DNA from: Rhododendron vialii | Lineage: Eukaryota; Streptophyta; Magnoliopsida; Ericales; Ericaceae | Direction: 5' to 3' | Length of the DNA: 64,000 nucleotides | Assembly: GCF_030253575.1 (NCBI RefSeq) | Contig: NC_080564.1 | Span: 6,864,501-6,928,500, forward strand | Shown: positions 32,727 to 44,598 of the stretch, piece by piece | How the letters are laid out: each line of letters starts with the position of its first letter | Numbering within the stretch: position 1 is the first letter of the stretch | Position numbers and translations under genes: made by a program | Notes under the pieces: model-generated | What the model was told of the DNA's origin: nothing | Databases searched by the model: none | What the model saw: the letters and a program-made list of their open reading frames with translations, nothing else

Positions 32727-35568
32727 CTAGATGAGCTTCTTCCTCTCAAAGAATGCCTTCAAATGCCACAATTGCAGACCAGCAACCGACAAGCAAAACA
32801 TAAGGGAGAAGAAACTAAAGGTGGCCATCTTTGAATTAGTTGCTCTATTTAGCCGTTGCATTTCTTCCTCCCTGCAACGCCCAAACGACAAAAGAGGGAT
32901 TGGTTAAGATAAATCTCTGAATTTGTGGGACTTTGAAATGAAAAGCCAGTGTCTATGTACCACCGATGTTATGTAAGAACTAGGAAGGTATTTTTTGTTT
33001 CTTACCTTTCACGAAGATAAAACATCTCATCGTGGATAGATGAGACCGTGTCGTACATTTTCTTCAACTCGAGTTCCATCACCTAAGAGGGCAAGTACGC
33101 GAAAAAACAAATGTTACTAAGAATGCATAATACCACAAAATCATAATATAGCATCATATGAGATGTAAATGAGCTAGCGAATGAGTTACCATCATAAATG
33201 AATTGGATTTCTAGTTATTGTCTTTTCATTCATAACGTGCATATATATACATAGGTCAAAACTGCCTAGTGATCTAATTTGCTGAACATACATACCAATC
33301 ACCTACTATTGATCTCAGAGAAACTCTCTCCCAAAGGAAAGTCACTAAGAGCAAGTCCATCAGGCTACCAAATGCCTTGCTAATGCAAAAAATATGGCAG
33401 AAATTTTGGCAAAATTCTCGCCCCCAGACAATCAAACTTGCTTTCAAATTATGACAAAAATCATCTTTGGTGCCAAATGAGGCAGCAACTTCAGCTTTGT
33501 CAAACCTTGCCGCATCACCACGAACCAACTGTATGATGGTTACCACTTACAGGCATGATCAAACCTCCAAACTCCATTTGGCACCAAAAAGTCAAGAACA
33601 CAAGGGGAAATATTTGTTTTTCAGATTCTTGAACTTACAACAGAAATTAAACAAACAAAAAAAACGAGTTCTAGTGAGATGACAGCTGCTATTGAAAAGG
33701 TAGTCCACACGGAAACAGTAAAATTTGAATTCAACAAAGCATAACATGGCAATACTCGCTTAGCAAAAAAAAAACATGGCAATACTCATGCGGTATCAAA
33801 TTATTCTTGCCCTAAACCAAACCCAATAAGAATTGATACCTATAATACGCAAAGATAGTTCAGCTGAGTATATCAAAATCAAACAAGAAGAGAAATCCTG
33901 GAAAATAAAAACTAACAAAGCGAAAGGACTGAAAGAGATTGTCCAAGACTTAATACAGAAGCATGTAAAGATCTCATAAATGCCTAATGATAAACAAGCT
34001 CAAATAAGAACAAAGAGGATAAAGAAAAAACTTGCTTACTTCAATCTGTCCTTTCTTAGCAACCTTTGACCAATCCTTAGCAGCAACACCAGATTTCCAA
34101 TCAAAGTCAACTGAGAACGTCATCACCGGCTTGTGATCAGTTGCCCAAAAACAAGCCATATAATCGCCAGTCTCAGATGCGGTAAACGCAAAGGTACCAG
34201 AACCCACAGTATCACCATAGTGATAATTGTTGCCGTGGGGTGATGTAACCTATACTTGCACACATCCAAAACAACATCAATCCCGCATACGTGAAAATTT
34301 ATGGAAGTTCAATTATTACAATGAACAAGTATGGATTAATTCAACAGGGAATAATACCAAAAACAACAACCATAACGAACAATTCAAAAAATTAGCAGAA
34401 TGGTAGAACAGGATAGATAACTCAAGTTCCGTTTTTGCAACAAGCCATTAGGTCTCAAGTTCGTAACTTCCTAATCATTTGCCCTAAAATTGAAAAAAGT
34501 ACAGTCAACAATCAATCTTAGATGATTGAAATCAAGTGGTTGGCCTAGTGGTCAAGGCCTCGGTTCTACACTTTTTTTTGGGTAAGTTAAGATTTTATAT
34601 CAAAACAGAGGAGCTACCCCTGAACACAGCATACAACCAAGGAAAGGGAAAAGGGCTAGGAACAGGCTCCCACCCTAACAATCTATGAACAAAGCAGAAC
34701 AACTACTCCCTAGTCCAGAGTAGAAACAAAACAAAGAAGAGAACCAGATTATCCTCTAGAGAAAACAGCTGGGGACAAGCATCATATAGGGGAGAAAATA
34801 GCAGGAGAGAGACTCCACATAGCACACAGTCTTTGGTTCCTGGCACTGCTAAATGTTACTCCAACTCTAAAAGAGTTAGTTCATACAAAACTTTGTTCTG
34901 GCTTTAAATGGACCCCCACTAGTGGACTGTGGGATAAGTCCACAAGAGATTAGTTAAGTTGCGCATAAGCTTGCTCGAACAATTATCAACAACGAAAAAA
35001 GGTGGTATTTTTCTTATGAAAGAAAAACCATGCTCCTTGCAAACCCTTGAGAAATGTGGATCCCCAGCCCTACATAGAGCAACCAACAGGACATTCTCAA
35101 CTCAATCACAAGCAAATAAGCCATCCCCCTCTCCCATTCCTATCCCCAACCATAAGAAAAACTTCCCCAAAGAAACTCAAATCAAAGCACACACAACAAA
35201 AGCAAAGAAATGGGATTCAATCTAGCCACATTGGTCTCTTACCCAATTGGGAGCTCAAAATTTCAGCTGTGCACTGTAACATTTACCAAACCCACTTGAA
35301 TATGAACAATTTGAGAGGCAAACGGCAATTGGGTAACCGTAATTAATCAATTAATTACCTTGACGGTGATCCTGTGGGTGTCGGGAATCGGAAAACCCTC
35401 GTTGGGATTGACGACGCTGTACTTACCCACAGTCATGGCGTTGTTCTTGATGTCTTCTGTTATGCATTTGGTGGACCCCGATTGAAGGTCGAATCTCATC
35501 GACTGAACCATCAGGATAGGTGATAATACTAACCCTAATGCCGTAATTAAGGCTTTGAATTTCCACAT
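32727..35568 (-). CDS. p24 family (TMED/emp24) cargo receptor
   Basis: p24 proteins cycle between ER and Golgi in COPI and COPII vesicles and help sort cargo. Exons 35359-35568, 34040-34249, 33006-33082, 32727-32871 encode 213 residues, typical for the family. A signal peptide (MWKFKALITALGLVLSPILM) is followed by the GOLD domain: MRFDLQSGSTKCITEDI at the start, then SETGDYMACFWATDHK. The coiled coil is VMELELKKMYDTVSSIHDEM. A single membrane helix (SFFSLMFCLSVAGLQLW) precedes the short cytosolic tail HLKAFFERKKLI, which carries both FF (COPII) and dilysine KKxx (COPI) signals. The sequence fits the plant p24-delta class. Introns 1 and 2 are ~1 kb each and carry repeat debris. Confidence 0.94.
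34560..34830 (-). repeat. Possible LINE 3' end remnant in p24 intron 1
   Basis: On the minus strand the stretch ends in an A-run (t-run at 34571-34578) preceded by gatataaaatcttaactta, a common look for 3' ends of plant non-LTR elements. A tRNA-like phrase ggttggcctagtggtcaagg sits just to the left. No coding remnant was recognised. Confidence 0.35.
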
Positions 35569-35805
35569 TTTGTTTTCGTGTAGAGAAACAGTAAGGACTT
35601 GGATTGAACGTTTGAATTAGGCGAAGGAGGAGAGAGATGAAATTGGTTTGGGCAAACTCGCGATCTGAAGCGAAGCTGTTCGTTCTTTCCTTACATTTTG
35701 CTTGGTTTTTGCACTGGAGGAGTGAGAATTACTATAAGCTAGAAACGGCTTGACATGTTTACACTATATAGCCAATGGTGTGTTGACAAGTCAGCAGCTT
35801 AAATA

Positions 35806-35885
35806 TGGTAACGACCTCGGATGTTGAACTCACAACCTCACTGCACCGAAGCGCAACTACGCAGATGTTGGACTAACTGTCCCAA
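35806..35885 (-). repeat. SINE-like fragment upstream of p24 gene
   Basis: The minus strand reads gtgaggttgtgagttcaac, a recognisable B-box region, preceded by an A-box-like part (cagttagtccaacatc). Short and without a tail. Confidence 0.4.
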
Positions 35886-35905
35886 TTTCCCAAATTTAAG
35901 GGGAA

Positions 35906-36111
35906 GGATCCAGTCCATTTAGTTCGGATCAGTTTGGTTCATTTGTTTGCATCCGAGCTGTTCAAAAGTGTTTTGGACAGCTTAAATTTGTCAAATTTGT
36001 TTTTATTACAAAACACCCGGAACAAATCTGAACCGTCCAAAACACTTTTAAACAGCTCGAATGCAAACAATGGACCAAAACTGGTCCAAACTAACTGGAC
36101 TGAATCCGACC
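35906..36111. mobile_element. Foldback MITE, ~85-bp arms
   Basis: The left arm (ggatccagtccatttagttc, continuing through ttgtttgcatccgagctgtt and aaaagtgttttggaca) pairs with the right arm ending ggactgaatccgacc at about 80% as read. The centre is AT-rich near 36000. Related words (cagtccgatccagtttt) recur near 50228. Confidence 0.68.
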
Positions 36112-37978
36112 CCGTTAAACAAGCGGTATATTGTTGAGCTTGATTGAAATTTTAATATGGTTAGACATATGTTCAAACCCAACGTTATTTGTTGTAGATA
36201 AGCCAATTTCTAACGGGCTGTAATCAAGCCAATCGCAAATATATCTCGATTGGCTTGAGTTTTCTATATTACTCCAAATTTATCAAGAGTAGAGTTTGCT
36301 CAAACTTAATTTGATATCTGAGCAAGTACACTAGATGAGCTTAAATACAGTTTTTGCTATTTTACATAAGAGAAACATAAAAAAATAGTCTACACCAGAT
36401 GAGCTAAAAGAAGAGCTAAAATACATTTATGAATAGTTGTTCTTTATTTTTACCTATGCACTATTTATACTCCTTTCTTTTTTTTATTATTTCTTTCTCT
36501 CTCTCCTCCGTCCTTTCTCCTTTCTTTAAACAATAAAGATAATAAAAAATGAGGAAAATATATATTTTTTAATTAAAGTTAGGTAAAATAGATAGTATTG
36601 GTATAGTGTTGAGAGAGATGTGAGTAGGTAAAATGAAAAAAGTGCAATGTTGATCAGTATTTTTACATTTTCATTGGTGTACATGCTCTTAAACAACTCC
36701 CTAAAGCTTTTAATCTTCATTAATTTATTCAACAAATCGATCTCAAACAAAAATTTAACCAGTTGACAAACTTGTGTAAACTTGGTTTACGAGGCATGAA
36801 ATTATGCCAAGGCAGTGACAAACTACGCACGCGTAGAAAGTGATTGCATGTCATTCTCAAATTGTTTAAATTTGTGTAAAACGACACCAAATGATGCCAA
36901 AATATCTCTGTGATTGTAAATTTGTGTGGAACGTCACCTTTACCAGTGACACCACCTTTTTGATTTTGATGTAAACTGAGATGGGATTCAATATTTGGAT
37001 TATAAGTTATTAACCCTATTTTCGGTTTGGTTAATAAAACTTACAGTTAAAGTGTTGATGTATGACAAACCGAGCTGCTCGCAAGGAGTTCGAGACTCGG
37101 CTCAGTTCAATTCGTTTAGCAATCAAGCCGAATTTGAACTCGAGTTTTAGGCGTGTATAGTAAATAAACCAAGCTCAACTAAAGCTCGGCTTGCTCATCT
37201 TGAAAAATCTCAGCTCATTTGTATTGGTTCAGCTCGTTTAGTAAATGAATCGAGCTCAGCTCGGCTCGGCTTGTTTGTAACCCCTACGCATGCATATATC
37301 AAGAGTTTAATCTAACGGGGTTCTTTTTTGTTTCCAATAGTCAGATACTCCGTAGTACTTTAGTAAACAGTGGGTTTGATTAGTAAAACCCAGAAACGTA
37401 TGTCTACAAACTTTTATAAGAATGTGCAATTCATTTCAAAAGCATGTTGACATAATGTTATTAGAAACTCATAAAAGAAAACATTGAGTGGTGGCAAATA
37501 AGTAATCCGTTATTCGTTCGAATGAACCTTTCTAATAATTGGGTATCTGGCCGACCAGACCACTTCCATCACCCACTAGCAATAGCGGAGGCCAATTAAA
37601 ACAGGATTGGCAAAGCTCGTATGGACTGGCCACGGAGCAACCTTGATTGCTTAAATTGAGATTTCATCTCCACAATTCTGAACTAAAGATGATAAGCATC
37701 CTCAGATAAACGATGCACTTAAAATTAGCTGTAAAAGCCTAAAAGGAAGCATTGACACACAAGCCCAAAGGATTTGGCAAATTTTATTGCACCAAAGCAT
37801 CAAAGCATCCGCACACACTAAAGAAGTTCATACAATACCACACAACCTGAAGTATATAACACTTCAAAACCAGTCAAAACAGTAGAGCCAGAAAGGAGGA
37901 AAACACAGCCTTCTCTTTATTTAGTAGTAGTAGCTTATTATGGCATGGATGTCATTCGAAGGCTTTCAGCATTTCCAT
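36112..37978. other. Intergenic region between p24 and PLDRP1-like genes
   Basis: No gene supported. A GAGC-rich dispersed repeat occupies about 37070-37285 (ctcggctcggcttgtttgta at its right end). The final ~200 bases are probably the PLDRP1-like 3' UTR. Confidence 0.45.
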
Positions 37979-40746
37979 CTAGTCATCATAGTTCTTGCGG
38001 TGGTGGTGGTGATGGCGGCGTTTCTTCTCCTCATCGTCATCATCGGAGTTGTTATCTCCCTGCCAAATTCAATAAACAATTTACCATAAACATGAGCTGA
38101 AGTAATGAAGATCTATACTGAACACTACAATACCGATCAAGTAAAGCGCATTTTCTGCAATTATTAGGACTGCTGTGGTTGAAGTTTTATATAGCACCAC
38201 TGAGCTGCCCAAGTTCATGTACAAAGAAGAGGAGTTACAAAAGGGTATATCCTTGGAAATTTAAGTGATCATCAATGTCATGCGAAGGATCAGAGAAAAC
38301 CCCACTGTTCTCGTAGAAGCAGTGCCATAACTAAGTTTCCCAGAAATTTTCTTGAACAAGGATAAATCATGATTAGAAAAACTGAACACTTCTGAGGTAG
38401 ACTCTACTCGGAGATCATATGGACCCTATGTAATGTATTTAATTTCATAAAATGAGAGGCATGTCTGGGCCCAGAGGGCAATTTGGAACTCCAGTCAAGC
38501 AGAAAGAAGGTTCAAAATCTCGTCGTCTAGAAAAAACAAAAACACTAACTATGCCTATCAAGGTGTAGCATCTATGCTCAAGAACACAAATGACCTATCA
38601 GCCTTGCTACGTAGAAATCACAATGAAATCTAGCTGCCAAACTCATTAGAGTGGAAGGTACAAAATTTTCATATTAACACAACTCCAAACACAGCCTACA
38701 GGGATTTCATGCTCCCAGAGCTCACCCAAACACTCCACACCACAACATGTCAACTTGAGAAACAAAAATTGCGAGACGCATAAAACGCCTATTGTAAATT
38801 AAATTTGTTGTTTTCCATCAAGCTCCAAACATTTGGGCCATTTGGCCAATCAGGCAGAAGCAGTTGAATTGAACTGTATCAAGCAAGACTCTACCATAAA
38901 AAACACATTAACAAGCAAGGTTCAAGTTCAACTCATGATAGTCTCAGTAGATTTCATTGGATCAGTTATACGCGACAAAACACTCCTACTTCTCTCACAT
39001 TGAAGTAAATAACTCGCGAGTGATATTGCAAACAGCAGTATATGACAGCCAGTTCTTACAAAATCCTATCCATCGATTTTGGCCTTTCATTTGATCTCTA
39101 CCAAATACCCCACGAAATCGGAAATCCCATCAATGATTCCCCGCCTTGACATTTCAGACAAAGTTGCATTGTGTACATGAAAATATGAAATACTACCATA
39201 GAATATAGATAGCATGGGTGTCTGAGTGTCACAAACAAGGCAATGAATAGAGCACAGCAGTTGTATATGTTTTTGGGCCTCAGCATACATGTGCAAGCAT
39301 AAAAATCTAGGTACTCTAATGTACACCACTTGACCATGCATAGCTCAGATTCAAAATTGAACAAAACAGCACAAACTACCAAATTCTAGATAGATACCTA
39401 ATTCCAATGGGTATTCATGCCACCAAACAAAAACAGCCAAGTAAAATCTCAGTGACAAAACAAGGGAAAGAATAGCAATGTAATAACTTCAATAAAGAAA
39501 GTGATAAAGCAGGAGCCAATCAAAAAATGTCAATCTTTGTATTTTTCTCTCCATTTCCCACCAAATTACTCAATCCAAATGAGTGATTTGGCAAGAAACT
39601 TTAACCCTTGCTTTTCTTTTCTTATCAAATCCCTCAATTCAAAGTGCTGTCAAAAGTTGTCAAACAAACTCTTAAACCAATAAAATGGGAATCGGGGATG
39701 AATGAACTCACATATTTCTTACGCCCATATCCCTCATCATCATCATCACGCCTCTCATAACTAGGCTTGGGGTACTCTTCCTCCTCTGACCTCCCATAGC
39801 TCCCATAACTCGGCGGGGGCGCCTCGTACTCACTCCTCCGTTCCGGCCTCCCACCGTACCCACCTTCCTCCTCCCCATACCTCGGCTCCGGCGGCGGCGG
39901 AGCCTCGTACTCACTCCTCCTCTGCGGCGGCCTCCCGCCATACCCACCACCTTCCTCCTCCCCATACCTCGGCTCTGGCGGCGGCGCCTCGTACTCACTC
40001 CTCCTCTGCGGTGGCCTCCCACCATACCCACCACCTTCCTCCTCCCCATACCTCTCTGGCTGCGGGGGCGGGGGCGCCTCGTACTCACTCCTCTGGGGCC
40101 TCCGACCACCATACCCAGATCCATACTCCTCCGAACTTGGCTCCTCATACTCACTCTTACGCCCATATTCGGATACGGGCTCCGGCCTACGCCCGTACCC
40201 GGATCCAAACCCTGGATTGGGTTCCTCATCCTCAGTCTTCCTCCCGTAACCCGACCCGTATTCGGATACGGGCTCCGGCCTACGCCCGTACCCTTGATTG
40301 GGTTCTTCATACTCAGTCTTCCTCCCGTACTCCGACGGCTCCTCCACCGGCTCCGGCCTCCTTCCGTAACCCGATCCATACTCTGGCGGGGGCTCCTGCC
40401 TCCCGCCGTACCCGGACCCGTAATCCTGACCGGATCCGGGGCCGGGCCCACCGCCGTAGGAAGGGCGGGGCTTGGGGCGGGCGTAGGACTTGTACTCGTT
40501 GTCTAGGGCTTCGTCGGCGTAGGCGGAGGGCTGGGCGTGGGAGGTGTACTGGGGGCGGTCGTAGTCGAAGTCATCGGAGGCGGACGAGGAGGAGGTGTTG
40601 GGGTAGCAGGTCTCCTCGGAGGGGGGAACGGGGCGGCCGTAGGTGAGGGTTATGTCGTAGCCGCCGCCGTAGGGGGTGGAGTCGTACTCGTCGAAGTCGT
40701 CGACATCGTCGCCGGCGTCCTGGTGGCCGCGATCCCAGTACGACAT
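37979..40746 (-). CDS. Disordered Tyr/Gly/Glu-rich protein, PLDRP1-like
   Basis: Two exons (39712-40746, 37979-38059) joined at KKY|GDNNSDDDD give 371 residues. The N-terminus has a conserved block (DDVDDFDEYDSTPYGGGYDI, then TYGRPVPPSEETCYP) that I recognise from Arabidopsis At5g39570, known as phospholipase D-regulated protein PLDRP1, a phosphatidic-acid-binding disordered protein. The middle, about residues 95-335, is tandem degenerate repeats of SEYGxxYGRRPEPV and RSEYEAPPPPEPRYGEEEGG types. The C-terminus is acidic then basic (DDDDDEEKKRRHHHHHRKNY). No membrane segment or folded domain is seen. Intron 1 is 1.65 kb. Repeat number varies freely in this family, so length is not diagnostic. 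Confidence 0.85.
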
Positions 40747-40894
40747 CGTTTCTTTCTTTCTTCGGTTTTGGTTGCGAGATCTGAGATGAGAATGGAGATC
40801 ACGGGTGCGTGGGAGTGCAGGGGGAATTTATACGATTGGAATGCACTTGCTGACTGGTTCGTTATACGACGACGCATTGTTGTCGGCCAAATGG

Positions 40895-40962
40895 GAAACG
40901 ATTTGTTCGAAGCCGCTCAAAGTGCATTGTTGGGAAACGATTTGATCAGAGCCGCTCAATTC
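40895..40962. repeat. Short direct duplication upstream of PLDRP1-like gene
   Basis: gggaaacgatttg, two to three bases, then gccgctcaa occurs at about 40895 and again at about 40930, within 200 bases of the start codon. Confidence 0.6.
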
Positions 40963-40990
40963 ATTTAAAATAAATTCTTAAAAAAAATTA

Positions 40991-41064
40991 AGCTCAGCTC
41001 AATATCGATAAAGAGTTTTCAATTTTTTCCTCAATTTTTAGCCTATATCGATATTTGACTGAGC
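40991..41064. repeat. Short hairpin upstream of PLDRP1-like gene
   Basis: agctcagctcaatatcgata pairs with tatcgatatttgactgagct around a T-rich loop, making a ~20-bp stem. It is probably a tiny MITE remnant. Confidence 0.6.
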
Positions 41065-44000
41065 TAATTGTTACCAGGAATCTTTAAAAAAATGCTTTAA
41101 ATGAATCGAGTGATCATGTGTGTGGAACTAGGTCGTATACAATGTAATGTGCAAATTTTGTACCCATATAATATGGACTCTTTGGCCTAGCTTTTCTTTT
41201 TCTTTTTTCTGGTGATCCCGAGGTGATCGGATTAGCCGCACATCAAATACTATTTCCCCTCCCGATCCTATCAAAGACAAGCTAGGGAATTTACAAGAGA
41301 ATTAGTATTTTTTTAAGTTTCAAACTCATGATTCTTACTGTTCATATTTATTACCACTTGAGCTTCTCTGTTATAATTTGCGTTACCTTTGAGATTCTTT
41401 TGGCCTAGCTTTTGTAAGTGATTTTTTGGCACGATTTTTCTTTGGTCTCTCGTAAATGTACTGGATTGGAGTATAAATTTTTACATCGCATTGTTCGACT
41501 CGAGTAAAGGATAGTCGTCTTTTGGAGCCTATTTCGTCATTATAAGAGTTTTTCTCAATTGCGGTCTATATTTTTATTCTTTTAATAAAAACAAAAAATA
41601 AAGTGTAAAAATTTGATCAGAATCTTATGGAAATTAAAATAAAAACAGTGAAAAGACAGTGAAAAAATCATAAAAAGGTATGCCAAGTGGGTTGTAAAAT
41701 GGGTGACACCCGTTAATGTGACCTGGCCCACGAAAACTACCGCAATTAACGGATCTGGCATCGACTCGTGGATTGGGTGGGCCATTTGGCCGACTTCTTG
41801 ATTTTTCAAATTTGGAAAGGACAAATTACACAGACCTTCCCTGAGGTATCTATTTAGTACAGATGCTCCTCACATTCTGGAAATTTTACAATGGTCTCCG
41901 TCGAGGTTCAAAATCATTCACCACTAAACTCCCTCCATTTGGAAGATTACGGTATCGAGTAACCCACCCAACCATTTACTGAGTATTTTTTTTTTCCCTC
42001 GTTTAAAACCCTAGCCGCAGCCAGGAGGCCTCTGCCTCTCTCCTCCCCCCTCCTCCTCCCCACGATACCCTCATCGTCTCTTTATTCTCATTTTGCCTGA
42101 TTTCTTCAAGCTCCCTAGGCTGCGTCTCCATTGATCGGCGAGGTCCTCTCGTCAGCGTGTCCAGCAGTCGGTGATGCCCAAGCCTGTATCTCATCCGCCG
42201 TCTTCAGATCTGATGTTCTTGGGCCGGTAGTGAGTAGTAAATAAGGTGTGCGGTCGGGTTCGTGGGTTTTTCGTTTCTTTGTTTTTGTTTTTTCGGCGGG
42301 TTCCCATTGGTTTCTACCAGCTGTTTTTGGTTTCCCGAAAATCAATCCAGTCTTGTACAAATTTGGTTGTTTCCCCAAATCTGGTGTGGAAAAGGAGGTG
42401 GGCAAATAACTCCGACGCCTATTGAGGAATAGTCCAATGATGGTGGTCTCGATCTTGCTCCATACACGTTTCTGGATGGGTTTCAATGGAGGAATTGCCT
42501 TTCCGGTCGTGGTGGTCCTAGTCTAGTTGTTGTCTGTTATTAGCCGGTCTCACGCCGGTGGCTGATTTCGAGGTTAAGATTGGTTTGAGGAAGGGGGATC
42601 CCTCGTTTTTTCTTGCTTATTCAGTGATTAGGTTCCTTTTCCATAGGTGCGTCTTTATTACGGTGAACGCTATTGGTCGAACTTCGTGTGTCGGCTCTGC
42701 TTTGCAATATGTGCTTATTTCTCGGTGATAGAATTTAGGTTTCAACCTATTGTTCATAGCCTTTATCACTGTATTTTTCGGTAGATTCCTGTATTTACCC
42801 GATGGGCTTTTTGTTATGAAATGAAACTCGTGACTTATCAATATATATATATATATATAGTATATTTTTCTATTATATAGACCTACCACTATTTGACCAC
42901 CACTAAAAAAAACCCCTTCATTTTGGTAATTGATTTGCATCCATTTATTTTTATTTTTTTTTATAATCACACTCTCTGCTTGTCTTCACAAATGGTCAGA
43001 ACACTAAAAGAGATATGTAATATATTAGAGTGTGATTATTACAAAATGAAGTGCTAAATTCATTGCCCTACATTCTTTAGAAGTATATCAGCTTCCACAT
43101 GATCACCACAAATTAAAAAGTACTACTACAAGCCTACAAAAGCTATTTATGGTTGTCTGGGCCAACTCACGTACATCTCAATTAATTTTCTTCCCTTTTC
43201 AGTCAAAGGCAGGCATCCACGCCGGGACTAAGAAATTTACAATAAATTACTCCCGTGCGACTTGATCTTGTGAATCGAACCCTGATCAATTGTGTGAGAA
43301 GTAAACCCATCAACCAACATAAGCCATGGAACTTACTCCTACGAAGATACTAAAAGCGATTTGACTTTTGTGTGTGTGTGTATTTTTCACCCGTATGTCG
43401 GGCCGTAAATGAATCGAGCAGCTCGCGAGCTCAGTTCGGTTTGGCTCGTTAAGGCTCGGCTCGTTTGTAACGAGCCGAGCTCGAGCTTGAGTATTCGGCT
43501 TGTTTACTAAATGAGTCGAGTGGATCTCGGCTCATACGACAAAAGCTCGGCTCGTTAAGGAAGACTCGACTCGATTAAAGAGGCTCGTTTAGTAAATGGC
43601 TAAGCTCGGCTCATTAAGGCTCGAGCCGAGCTCGAGCTCGAGTTTTTGGCTCGTTAAGTAAGCTAGCCAAGCTCGAGCTTGCCGAAGCTCGGTTCGGCTC
43701 AGCTCGTTTACACCGCTACCTGTATGCATACTAATTTGTTTTTATTCCCTAAAACACAATTCCAATTAGTCTTGATGGAGTAGTATTTGAGGAGTGCCAA
43801 ATTCATTTGTAATCATAAATTAGATTTTATGAGATTAAATTCTTTCCGTCGGTGTTGGAAAACTTCACTTTTCTACCACCACCTATTTCGGTTCTATCGT
43901 GTATTTATTGTTAATCTAAACCGTTCATCTTGTAGACTTCGCATAGTAGTGTATCCATTCAAAAATAAACTTGATCCGACATCAATAAGAGTATAAAAAA

Positions 44001-44520
44001 TTGAATTTTGCTATGTAAAATAGAGAGTTTATCTTTATTATTATTGACATAAATTAGATCGTCCATTTTATAAACCAAAATTTAAAATATTTATATATGT
44101 ATCGACTTCCGATTAAGCTGATTTTTTACACGACAATACTATAGTGCAGGTTTTTAAATATGAACGATTTAAATTACAATAATAGATATTTAGTGAGACT
44201 CATAATAAGCGGTGGTGAAAAAATAAGGTTTTACGCCTACAGTAGATAATCAAGAAATGCAGATTCGTTTGGCTGTGCGGTAGACATGTTATGATTAATG
44301 AATTTACAGCAAATTATTGAACTTATCGGACTGTCTCTATTGGCATTTCATTGGCTTCCATTAACGGAGAAGCAGACTCCGGAGCATTTCTATCTCTTCG
44401 AATTTAGTAAAGGGTTTTCCGATCGAATCAGATTCGGACGGTGGCTTTACTCTACCCAAGCCCCACCGCCTTCAATCTTATCCCCAACTACTTCTCTTTA
44501 GAGTAAGAGAAAATCATACT

Positions 44521-44554
<34 letters not shown>

Positions 44555-44598
44555 AAGTACTGGGGAACGCACACTTACACACACAGTCACGTAGAGGG
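41065..44598. other. Intergenic region upstream of the PME gene
   Basis: No gene supported. 41820-41990 resembles a common plant dispersed repeat (acaaattacacagaccttcc, then tccctgaggt). 42000-42620 is a GC-richer block starting aaaccctagccgcagcc that reads like a 5' UTR or retrocopy but encodes nothing recognised. A TA-run lies at 42840-42859. A GA-run at 44526-44551 is in the probable PME 5' UTR. Confidence 0.45.
43397..43723. repeat. GAGC/CTCG-rich dispersed repeat
   Basis: Dense variants of ggctcgtttagtaaatg, gctcggctcgtt and cgagctcgagc in both orientations, ending ctcagctcgtttacacc. The same family appears at 37070-37285 and, weakly, at 22600-22880 and 50280-50440. Its self-complementary words suggest a foldback origin. 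Confidence 0.65.

Noticed and set aside
33345-33560. Harbinger-type element in p24 intron 2
   Set aside because: Only one end (taagagcaagtcc) is recognisable; the partner end and duplication were not found.
40011-40968. Plus-strand frames opposite the PLDRP1-like exon
   Set aside because: Arg/Pro- or Gly/Val-rich shadows of the repetitive exon on the other strand.
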